Shown: piece by piece, positions 25,101 through 37,100 of the stretch
Position numbering within the stretch: the stretch's first letter is position 1
Layout: every line of letters begins with the position of its first letter
Source of the DNA: Diphasiastrum complanatum
Taxonomy: Eukaryota; Streptophyta; Lycopodiopsida; Lycopodiales; Lycopodiaceae
Length of the DNA: 64,000 nucleotides
Assembly: GCA_029204225.1 (NCBI GenBank)
Contig: CM055097.1
Coordinates: forward strand, 42,884,858-42,948,857
Reading direction: 5' to 3'
The notes under the pieces: generated by a model
The model's database searches: none
The model's input: the letters and a program-made list of their open reading frames with translations, nothing else
Told to the model about the DNA's origin: nothing
Position numbers and translations under genes: made by a program

Positions 25101-28100
25101 AAAGGATCAACATTCAAAGGAAGTTCTACATCGAGGAATGAAGACATTGAGATCAGAGTTGATCGTGGATTCTACATCAGACGTGAGGATATTCATTACA
25201 TGGGCATCATGGAAGATACACATGCATACTTATGTTATGCATAGTTCTTGTTATCAACAACGTAAACATTAAGGGAAAGTGTTAGAATTAACGTTCACAT
25301 TATTACAATTAATGTTATCGTCTAGGGTTAATTAGGATTATTGGGCGTGATATGGCACTCATGGTGGTCACTTGCTTTTAGATTGCTTTTGCTTTTGCTT
25401 TTGGCATAGACCAAAGTCTATAAGTATGTAGTGCACCCTAGTCCATTTGCATAGTTGGAGTTTCTCATCACCTGTATTCTCTCTCATGTGTTTGGCTATT
25501 GTTTCATCACAATAGGAATCTTGTCTTGGGTTAGTTGTATGATAAAGTCGATTTTCTAACAATTGCCTGGCTTACTACCTCCTCTACTGAGTATATGTTT
25601 ATTGGAGACCATAATCCCATGTCATTTACTTTGTGTTTCTCCTTTCCATACTTCTCATGATGATGACCATGATGTTCATTGTTTCTAAGTTATTCACACC
25701 ACCAATACATCATTCCTTTTGTCTCCTCTTATATGTGACTCTGCTCTTTCTCCTGAAATTACATTCATGACTCTTTATAGCATACTCTTCAACCCCTTGT
25801 TCTTGTATCCACCATGATTAATTGAACACATTCCAGTGACATATCTGACGCTGATACACCTTATAATGGTGATCTTCCACGTACTTGACTATTTTTCTTC
25901 TTTTTCTTTCACACTCCAAGATGCAAATTCTTTCATTTCTTCTGTTCTATATCAATTATGGGCCACCAGTTCTACGTGTCTCTTCGTTCTAGTTTCTCTA
26001 TACCTTTGATTGATATCTACTATTGCAAAGAATGACAACATTATTGTATATCATCGGTATCTCCATGTACAGTTATAGATTCTTCTTCACCTCTACCTTT
26101 CGTGGTTCCCTTTTCCATGTTTGGGCTATCTCTACCTACTCTTCTGTGTATCTCAATAATATCATAACAGGTTTGTTATGCAAGGTGTTTTCGGGCCTTC
26201 GCATTTTGCGAGTTTTGCGAGTTTCTTTCTTGCCATCATTCAACAAAAAGATAGCACATGGTGTGCCACCCTTTTTATGCTACTACTTCAATGTTTATTA
26301 TTAAAAATGTGGTTTGGTACATAGTTAAAGATCCCACTAAGTACAACAAATTTCAAATTAATTTTTTTTTTTTTGGCAGCCAACCTAGATAGCACGCCGG
26401 CGTGCTAAGCGGCACGCCAAAAAAAATTTTTTTTTTTTTTTTTTTTTGTGCAACCAACCCAGATAGCACGCCGGCGTGCTATCTAGGTTGGCTGCAAAAA
26501 AAATTTCTCATTTCATATAGCACGCCGGCGTGCTATCTTGGTTGGTTGCAAAAACATTTTCTCATTTCATATGGCACGCAAGCGTGCTATCTTTAAAGGC
26601 TATAAATTTTTTTTTTAGTTGTTTTACTTAGCACGTTGGCTTACTATGTTGGGAAGTTTAAATAAATATTCCGAAATAATGTTTTTACTCAAAATTTGGT
26701 TCTCAAATGTGTCAAAATAGCTTTTCTATTTTATAATTTACTTGGCTAGCTCGCTGGCATGCTAGCCGAATCAGCTCCAAAAAGAAATTTATTTTTTCAA
26801 GTTCTTCAAAAGAACTTCATGTTTTTGAAATAAAAAATTTGCAGGCTAGCACGCCGTGATGCTAACTTTTACAACTTCAAGGACAAATTTTTTTTAAATA
26901 AAAGTAAACATGTATTTATAGAGTAACAAAGTATTTTGTGATGGACCTATTTAGAATTTGATGGATAGTCAAATTTTTAAGTATGCATCAAACCATCATT
27001 CTTGTTCTTAAAAAATCATCTAGTGGCATAGAAAGAGTAGCACACCATGTGCTACCATTTTGTTGGAGCATCTCATGGAAGAAACTCACAAAACTGGTAA
27101 AAAATTTACTCGCAGAATGTCAAAACCCAGTGTTTTCAAAGTTGCCCCCTTACTCAAGATCTAGGCTACTGTGCATTTCTATATGAGGGTACATCACAAA
27201 GCTGGGGCTCGAATGGTTTATGTGAGTCGTCTAGTGCTACTCCTACTATTTGGCTAGCTTTGGGATCTATTTTCAAAACTGACGCCACTTCTTATGGCTA
27301 TTACTTGGCATTCTTTGTGCACACTGTTGGCTGGATCTATTTGTATCTACCAAGTCAAATCCTATAACTTTTATATGGCAACCTTGGCCCATGCAATCAG
27401 CTTTACCATTATTGGTAGATTTAGGCCCATTTTATGTGGTACTTGTGGTTTCCATAACTGCAGTTGCTGCTTTTGGCTATATCGCATTCAGGACTTTCCA
27501 TGCTACTATACAACGTATACCCTGCTTTGGGCTCTCTTTATGTACAGTGCTGTCTTTTATCACTTTCACATGGCAGCAGTATTGGCTTATACCATTGGCT
27601 TGGCATCTATTTTCATGCTCTCTGTCATCGACTACTATTCCTATATATATCACTTGGGTTTTAGGGCATGGCTTGATATTTCTTGGCCTCTCTTATTGCA
27701 TGGCATTCTATAATTTATGTGTATTGGACATTATTGTCTATTGCTTTTGCAGATTTGTTATGGCTATCATCCACCATGATGGTTATAATGAATTTGTTTG
27801 GCACTTTGTGCTATACATTTGCATTATTGGTTTAGAACAGCATGTTCACTAGTAATGTCATATGGTATGTTTAGTACATATATAGAGCACTGTGCATATA
27901 TACGTTATAACTACGGGTACCATCATATACCTTCACATATGTTGCATTCACTCAGCCTTTATTACGACTTTCGTCAATGTGGGCATTATCTTATTACTAG
28001 GAAGCTGCTTGGCTACTTTCATGCTATGTCATTCGTTTCATAAATCTTCCATAATGCAGTCATTGCTCTTCTAAGAAGGCACTATTGGTCGATTTTGTTG

Positions 28101-31100
28101 GCAAAACATCTATTTGCATGCCGCAGTTTTCTTATATCATTCTCTTGACATGAATATTATATTGCTGCCTTGATGTAACATGCTTGGTTTACATGATTGG
28201 TATGGTCTATGTGGAGTATTTTGGTATCCCATACTTAATTTTAAGGACTAATTTGTTGCAATTTATAATTCAACATTTTTTGGGCTCCGATAATATAAGC
28301 ATCCTTATTGTTGCAGCCTCAACATCCTTATTTTGATGGCATTACTATTCTCATTTTTGGCTTTAGCATTTTCCTTCATAGAGCATCTTATATCCTCATA
28401 ATTGCTTCATTGGCATCTTCCATTTTCAAATATTGTCTTTATCTTGCATCAATGACATCCTTCTTTTCACGGCTTTATAGGGACGGTGGGAACATTGATT
28501 AAGAGTTATAAGAAACTTGGGCCTTGTGTTCACCCCTTTTACTAATTGACATAATACATTTGGTTTGGGCACTTGGGCCCTTCATTGATGAACATTTTTT
28601 GTTAGCATTATTTGTCATTTGGAACAATGCCGTCAACAGAAAACTAAACTAAAATGTAATTCGCTATGTAAAAAAGCTCATCTCTCATGCAGGAGAGGAA
28701 ATAAATGACCGTAGCTCAAACATCTCTCACGTAGGAGAGGGAGAAGAATCTGAAATTTTAAGTTCTGCAATTTTAACCAAGACCAGGCGTCTGTCTCGAA
28801 AGAGAACCCGGAAACCGTCGGCCTCAGCATCTGCAATAATTTTCTTTCTCTCAGTCCATTGAATGGGTGTCAAGTCTTCATCCATAAAAATAGTAGATCC
28901 CTTCAGGCAACCTCTTTTACGTAGAACCTTTTGACGAAGCAAAGCATCCTTGAAACGCAGAAACACTGTGGTGGATTGAAGCTTACCCACCCAAGCAGCA
29001 GATATGACATCCTCTTTGAGACCAAAGGTGGAATGAATGAAAGCATTTGCCTCAGCCACGAGGTCCTTACCCGCAAAAGAAACATCTTATTAATGTCCTT
29101 GAAATACCTTAAGGTACATAGGACTAATAAAAGGTACATGTCATGCATAGTAGGAGCTTAAAAGCTCAACCATCTAAAAGAAACAATAGCTGCAAAAACA
29201 GAACATACAGTGAGATGGCTGGCACAGTCACAGTCCATCACGTTGATACAATAGATGTCCCTCCGCTTGGATAAAAAATGGTGTATAGTATGTTGTGAAA
29301 CTGTTGTTGAACGGACTGTGGATCTCTGTCTCCGAGTGGGCTGCCGGCGTCGTCTCTACTGCCGTGGAGCTATGGGCTATGGCCTAAGGGCTGGCTATCT
29401 CTCTGAGCATCTACTTGTCTCTGTCGTCTATGTATGGAAGCGTTTGGAATCTCAGCCTCTCCATCAGAATCACTACTCAAGGTAACCTCATGTCACTGTC
29501 TTTGACGAGATAAGCACTCCCTTATGCTCAGCTGTATCAAGGGGGGGGGGGGGGGGGGGGGGAGGTCTGTGTCTAGTCTCAAAAGTCTGAGATCTCTTGG
29601 ATCATCAATGCAACACATCTGGGATCCTGATATGATATCAAGGTAGAGAGTGTGACTGGGTGATCTCAGAACAAGCAATAATATCTCCCTCGGATCTCAT
29701 AGTAAGCTGGGTTTGAAGAGAAAATGAAACTCATCCTCTACCTCGTGTGTATCACACATACCACAGAGCCAAGCCTCTCACAGGGTGCCACTATATCTTC
29801 CAGATAATCAAGTACAATAGGACACCCAGCTGGATCCCGAGAATGAAATGTGCATGATAGAACTCAGTGTTCGCCCCCAGTGGACCATGGCAAGTGCTCT
29901 AAAGATACGCCCTGTACAGATGGCCTCGAATATACTAATGAGTACCAGCAGATAGGTCAATAATCTGAATACCCAATGTGGAAAGGAGACGACGAGCCTG
30001 GGAATACCATGAGAAGGAGTGTCCCTCAAAATGTAAGTGTCAAGATGATGACAAAGCTGCTGCAGCATAATGCATGTCTCCACCCTGCAAGGCCTCAATC
30101 TGAATGGGGGGGGGACAGCAAACTTTGCCAGTATAATATGACGTGGTACAGAGGGCTTAGCCAGTATCATCCGAGATAGCATATGGATCTGGAGTTGTTA
30201 CGAGACCGTAATAGTACCGACCCAACAGTCCTTCTAGGTGGAGCTAACCACCGGAGGCAAAAGACAATGTGAGTCAAAGGCATGCATGCATACCATGCAG
30301 TCGGTATGAGGGCCAGTACTGCCCATGCGGACACATGCATATGCATGCAGACACATGCGGACGCATGCATGACAATCAGGAGCCATGCAATCCTTCAGTG
30401 ATGGACTGGGACCCCACATGCAACAGTAATTCATGCATGCAGCATGAACAGTGGGTGTTGGCAGTCGGTCTGTCTGATAGTGTTAACACAGTAAAAACTA
30501 GTCTTATCATATTAAGTGCATGCTAATCCCATCTAAAGAGATGACATGACTTGATGGTTATCTGATTGACCTGTAAGTGTTCACTAGTAATGAAAGATAA
30601 GTCGATGATATGGGACGCCGATTTACTTGAAGTACCAATGGGCATAAAAGATTGAATATTGTCTTATTCATGTGAATCTGATATAGTTCAGACTCTCATG
30701 GTTAGAGCCGCTAGTCTATAGATGCCAGGGATGACAAATCTTCTTAAGGGGAAGGGAAAGGAGATTAATCAGTAGACACTCTTTTTCCATCCGCCGTTTA
30801 TAGTCTTGAGACAGAAAAGCATTGTAGTGCTTAAACTCAATTGTCAAGATTAGGGCTAATTGTGAGAGTCACAGTAGTAGCCGAGCTTGGTGGTCGGAAA
30901 GCTCAATTGTCTTTTAGACATAGACTAGCATGATTTATCAGATATAAACCAAAAGTACAATACCTGGAAATCAGTTTTCAGCAACAGTTATAAGAATCCT
31001 TGAAGGGGAAATGTCAGTAGGATCCTCATTTCTCCACAGTCTGGAATATAGTCCAGAGCATAAATTTATAGATTTCTAAGCCAGTTCATCCAAGTATACG

Positions 31101-34100
31101 ACAACTTTCGTTGAGGATGAAGAGTCCAAGCATACGCCTGATGACGTTGAGGATTCAAAGTCTGTAATACTACAGTGGTTGAGGGTCAGTGTTGACAAGG
31201 ATTCAAATGGAAACAATATTCCATCAGTATATACTCTACAAGAGTAGTAGAGTATATGTCCTTGATTTAGAGGATTTTAGGCGCCAATCCTAGTGTGGGA
31301 CACCCAGGTTTCAGAAAATTTATGAGCTTCTTCGGAGGCATTTCTTCTGGCCAGGCCTTAGAGAGGACGTCCACCAATATTGTCATATTAGTAAAGTAGA
31401 GCGTCTCAGGGCAAACGGGGTTACTGCAATCCTTAGGAATTCCGCCCGGTAAAAGGGAGAGTATCTCTAGTAGGTCTGCCAAGGATCCAAAAAGGTCAGG
31501 ACGTTCCCTAATAACCCATTTTAATCCAACCAAAGCAACCGTTACAGTGTCAATATTGGCGTGGTTGTTAGTAGTGGGGACTCTTTAAACTTTACGGTCT
31601 ACCTTCCGACATAGTCAACAACCGAGACAGTAAGTTTAATGGAGGTTTTTTGGAGGGCAGTATTCATCATCTCCATACTAAAGTAAACATGAGTACTACA
31701 GACCGACCATCCACAGACGGACAGTCAAACAGAAAGAGTAAATCAGGTGCTGGAGGATATGCTTCGTGCATATGTCAGCAAAAAGCAGACTAATTGGGAG
31801 AATATCTTTCGATATTAGAGTTTGCTTATAACAGTACCAAGCCCATTCATGCTGATGTATGGTTTTCAGCCACGCTCACCCATAGCAGTAGGGTTTAAAC
31901 ATGAAAAAGTTGAAGCAGCAAAAAACTTTTTAGAAGACCTAAACCAGATGGTAGAACATGCTAAGTGTAGCATTAGGCAAGCCCAGGATCGAGCTAAGCA
32001 ATATGCAGATCCACATAGACGGGATATTCAGTTCTCCCCTGGTGAGAAAGTCTTTCTTCGAGTCCCAGCTGACTCTAGAACCCTCAAAACAGGAGTGTGT
32101 AATAAGTTGTCTCCTAGGTATTGTGGTCCATTTACCATTATTAGGAGAATAGGCAAAGTTTCCTATGAGCTAGAACTCGTGCTAAAGTTATTTCATGTTA
32201 GTCAGTTACGACGGGCTTTAACTAGATCAGATAATCTAGTAAGGGACAATGTTCTAGTCCCCCCCGTGGATTCTCAGCAACTTCCACATGAGCCAGAAAG
32301 TATTCTCAATTCTAGGGAGACGTAGACACGTCATACCCTATATCAAGAATATTTAGTCAAGTGGAAGGATCAGCCAGTTCAGAATGCCACTTGGGAAAAG
32401 GGCAATATACTTCGACAATTATATCCAGATTTTGTCTTAGAGGACCAAGACAGCTCTTAAGAGGGAGGGAGTGTTACGAGATCGTAACAGTACCGACCCA
32501 ACAGTCCTTCTAGGTGCAGCTAACCACCAGAGGCAAAGGACAGTGTGAGTCAGAGGCATGCATGCATACCATGTAGTCGGTATGAGGGTCAATACTGCTC
32601 ATGCAGACACATGCATATGCATGCATGACAGTCAGGGGCCATGCAATCCTTCAGTGATGGACTGGGATCCCACATGCAACAGTAATCCATGCATGCAGCA
32701 TGAACAATGGGTGTTGGCAATAACTACCACCTACCACTCTCATGCAAACTCACACTGGGCTAGTGTGTGCCCACTCAGTGGTTGTCAAGCCAGTACTCCA
32801 TGTCTCTGTTGCGTACAAGGCCAAGGGGACTACCAAGAGTCGACATTTACTAGTCGCATCCCTAATGTGTGAGCTGAAACATAGTCTCTCTGTATCTACC
32901 AATGAAAAATAGCCCTTCTGTAATCGGGAAACTGCTGCCTGTCTCATACTGAAAGTGGGACCAGAGAATACAACACCCAGATATGTGTAGGAGTCAACTA
33001 CCTCAAGTGGATGACCATCCCATAGAAGCTCTTGCCGTATCATGAAGGATTTGGAGGTGTTAAACACCATAACCTTGTTCTTGGCCACATTCACTGGCAA
33101 CCCCCACTGTATACAAAAAGAAGAAGCGCATCCAAATGCCCGTGCAGGCCCTCCCTCGACCTTGAAAGTAAAACCATATCATCCGCATATAACTAATGAG
33201 GTCACCCAATGTACATCCCTCCCCTCCAGCACAATTACCTGCTCAAGCTCATCTATGTATAGGCCAAAGAGTGTAGGTGAAAGTGGACGTCCCTGCTTAA
33301 CCCCAATCGTACTATCCACCTCTGGCGATATAACCCTTGTACTCGGATAACTCACATGTACAATGCTACAACTGCTCATATGATATCCTCCTAGAGGCAC
33401 AGAATCAAAGGTTGTGCGAAAGACCACAAAGCAGCAATATACACGACCTTCTACCAAGTTATCACTATGGTGCAAGCATCGCTCGAGTTTGCTAACATGA
33501 AAAACTTGATGCACCTTGCAGCCCAAGGGTAATTGTAGCTTGGGTTCATCCACAATACCTAGGAGATACCTTGGCACACTTTCCTGTGCATAGCACCTTC
33601 AACTTAGAATGGACTAGTAAATATACCCAATCTCCAATTCCTGATAGGTAACATTTTGCCCTAGCCCGTGTAGCCACTGCTAAAAATAATGCCTTCTAAG
33701 AAGTTTACAAGTTTTATCGATACCAAGGTGCCTTGCGCAGGGACCATCCAACATGCATGAGGTATCTTACGACAAAGATCCTTCACGTCTAGCACAAAGA
33801 CTTTTCCCTCTCTTAATAAGGTACCTTCCTTCACAATGTATGTTAGATACGTACTAGTGTGTGCCTACAAAAGCAACAGAAGAAGCTAACTCTTATGTTT
33901 GGTCGACTATCTTGCACACATCAAGTGCCACACACTCATAATGTGCGTCCAATTGCTAAGCCCTCGATCTCCTCCACAGGATCACTATCACCTACAGTAA
34001 AGCTCATTTGATGCAATATCCACAATAATGCATCAACGACCACATTTTCCTTCCCCCTTCAAAAGCGAATTTCCAAATGAGATTCCTGCATCATCTTCGC

Positions 34101-37100
34101 TCACCGAGCATGGCAACACTTCAAATATAACGGAGAAATACCTTGAAGTATGATGGTCTACGTACAAATAAAACCTTGTCAAAGGATAAATAATGCCGCC
34201 ACGCCTTGAGTGCATGTATGATCGCATATAACTCATGCTTGTGTGTGGAATAACTCTATTGAGTTGGTGCCAACTTTTAACTTTCAAAAGTTATTGGTCT
34301 ACCCTCTTGGCTCACCACTGCGCCTACAGCAATACCACTTGCATCTATCTCTAGGTCAAATGATTTATTGGTATAACCTTGAGGACTGGAGTCATGGCCA
34401 CCGCCCCCTTCAAGGCCTCAAAAATATGCTAAGTCTCAACATCCCCTCATACGACAATGTTATTAATCCGTAGCTAGTCATCTTCAATACACCTTTGAGA
34501 TTGTGCAGTTTCGTGCAAAAATATTGTCAAAATCCTCCAAAAAAGTTAAAAAACCTTGTTTTTTGACCAATTTTCAACTTCTTTGGCATGTTCTGATGGA
34601 TCAAATCCACATGCAAGTGCAATCAAACCCTACCTATTGTAATTCACCTATATGAAAGTGCCAAAGGTTCTAATTATGCTCAATATCGATTCTTACAGCC
34701 AAAATGTCGTATTTTGACCAAAATATTGTCTCGATCCACTATTGACCATATTATCGGCATGCAATCATTAGAACCTGTCATAATGACTGAAAAACAACAA
34801 GTACAATCCTAAAAATCATTTTCATACAATAGATTCGATGAATTTCAAGCTAAAAAAAACAGAGAATACTAGTCAAAAAGCATAGAAGCCGTCAAAAAAT
34901 CAAACGATTTCCAATTATGTCTATGGGGAAAGTCTATAACATTGATCATTAGGCTAGGAGCAATCAAAAATTAGAGAAACCACTTACTTGGAGGTCAATT
35001 CCATCACTAGGAAAATAAAAGCAAGGAAATCCTACCAAAAAGTTGGCGCCTAGGTATTGCGGTCGCATACAAACTAGACCTTCCAGCTAACGTTGGAATT
35101 CATCCTGTTTTCCACGTTAGTAAACCCTCGTTGGGGGTTGGGGAAACCCTGGTCCCTGTGGAAGATCTAGTGGAGCTTCTTTGTAATGAGTCCGCGAGTG
35201 GACCACCTGAACCCGAGGCGATTGTTAATAGCCAGCAGAAAACTCTAAGGAATAGAGTGCTTCGAGAATTTTTAGTCAGGTGAAGGGGCAAATCAGAAGA
35301 AGAGGATACCTGGGAAAAGGAGGCTGATCTCCAGAAGAATTTTCCAAATTTTTCCCTACAAAGAAAAATTTGAGTTTAGGGGGAAGGAATGTTATATACC
35401 GAGGCTATTCAATGTCTAAAATGTTAAACAACTCACAAGATCTTATGGTCTCACTTTTGTGTCTTGCTTTCAATTTTAATGCTTTATGCTAATCTTTTGG
35501 CAACAGCTTGTGTCCTACCTAGATCAAGATATTGGGAGAGGGATAAAAGAGGATCAAGGTCATCTATTTATCAAAGATAGCCCTCAGAGAAATATAAAAA
35601 AATGTAGGTAGAAAAAAATAATGCATTGAACAGTTTCACTATTCAACATGCAACACGAACCTTGAAGCTATCAGATCAAGTTGCAACAGTCATCCTTAAC
35701 ACTCCAACGAAACCCCTCTTTTCAGTAGTAACGCCTACATAGTGATATATATATGTCTTTACATGTAGGAAGGGTACATGTGTCACCCTTACCCACTCAA
35801 CAAATAACTCATACCTTTTCTTTGATGATCTACAAGCTTTTCGGCTGGTTTACTTCTTGTAACACATTTGCAGAAAAGAATTGCTACTATGCATAGCACC
35901 ACCATCACACCTGATACAATTCCAAGTATAACACCCAAACCTAGATTGGATCTCTTATTAACGAGTTCGAGAGACTTTTGAGGTGCCAAGACTTGAAAGC
36001 TTGCAGGAGCAGATGCTTGAGCTTTCGGAGGAAACATATCACCTGCAATGGAGACATAAAATAGAGCTTTAACTTGAGCTTTGCAAATGAGACGAAGACA
36101 TACTCATACAAACATTAAAATTAACCTCACCAAAGAAGATGCTTATGTAAGAAATTATAACCTCAAAATTTTCAATTCAGACTGGTAGCAGGTAAAAAAT
36201 AACAAAGAAAAGTTGTTGACATTTGAGGACCTAAACAAACAACTATCTATCGTAAAATGACATGTCATGTATATAGTTTGTTTCGAAAAACTCACAATGG
36301 CTTATTTGTGTAACATGAATAACCTAGGTACAAGACAAGAACGTAAACAAAATAATGTTTTAATCGATAGGCCTATGTGCAAGACAAGTTCTCATATCAA
36401 ATAGGCCTATCCCACAAATTATGAGCATAATCCACATATATGGCATCACATAAGCTCAACAAAACAACAATAGATGATCAAAAAGCAAACTCCAACTAAC
36501 GATACTAAATGAGCATCAATCATAGTTTGTGATAGCAATCCACACAAGAACTACAGATGAGTCACCTGCAATGAATCAAGAACTCAAGTAAATGAACTAC
36601 GCATTTGTTAGACCTTTTGGGCTAAGGACAAAATGACCAATTTTGGGTGGTTGTCTTAGCTCGGTCAAAGTCTGTTAGCTTCTAATTAGGGGATCAACAA
36701 GGGGCAGATTGGGTGTAAGTCTAATTGGGCCCAAGAATACTTGAGGATGAAGTGCACAAGCTTGTTTGATATATTTGGTAGAAGTTGATGGAACACACAG
36801 AAGGTAGTCTAACAAGAACTAGGCTGGAGGTGATCAATTTACAAAGGAGGATCATTGTGAAGGAATTGTTGTGCATAATCTCCTCTTTGCCTAAGGAGCT
36901 CTGATAATTACTTAGCGTACAGGAACACCATGTGCACCCTTTCTAGTTGCACTTTGTTTAGCTCGGAGGGAGAGCCCTGAATACAGGAAAGTCACAATGA
37001 CCTTTGCAACTAGGTGGTGAGCAAGTCTCCATTCTCTTTATTTATCATTCCACAGGCAACTGCCATGGAGAAAAAAATTCAAATCACTAATTGGGTTAAG

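Larger units (their letters stand above)
30196..32719 (+). mobile_element. Ty3/gypsy chromovirus, internally deleted, nested in LINE D
   Basis: Two matching LTRs (30196-30463 and 32472-32719) enclose about 2 kb. Integrase zinc region near 31290-31385 ([20 protein letters not shown] after one frame change). Integrase C-terminus at 31820-32325. Chromodomain-like [18 protein letters not shown] at 32343-32400, after a stop. Polypurine tract gagggagggag just before the 3' LTR. gag, protease and reverse transcriptase are missing, so it cannot move on its own. Flanking 5-mers (ggagt, ataac) do not match. Confidence 0.8.
29070..33452 (-). mobile_element. LINE copy D, 5'-truncated, split by a chromovirus insertion
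   Basis: Minus strand. RT part at 33452-32740 ([58 protein letters not shown]). C-terminal part at 30195-29560 ([30 protein letters not shown] after frame correction). 3' UTR ends with gacattaataag near 29085. The LTR element at 30196-32719 separates the two halves. Its 5' end is fused to gypsy integrase sequence at about 33452. Unlike copies A-C, its 3' end is not followed by (CT)n. Confidence 0.75.

Noticed and set aside
26386-26600. Spaced palindromic repeats resembling a CRISPR array
   Set aside because: Eukaryotic intron context, no cas genes, and spacers are poly-A/T and shared between units.
27294-28074. Overlapping hydrophobic ORFs that look like multi-pass membrane proteins
   Set aside because: They occur in several frames at once in T-rich DNA, with no conserved motif, splice structure or start context.
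33179-33577. A single minus-strand ORF joining integrase-like and reverse-transcriptase-like text
   Set aside because: It is a chance fusion across the gypsy/LINE D junction near 33452, not a natural gene.
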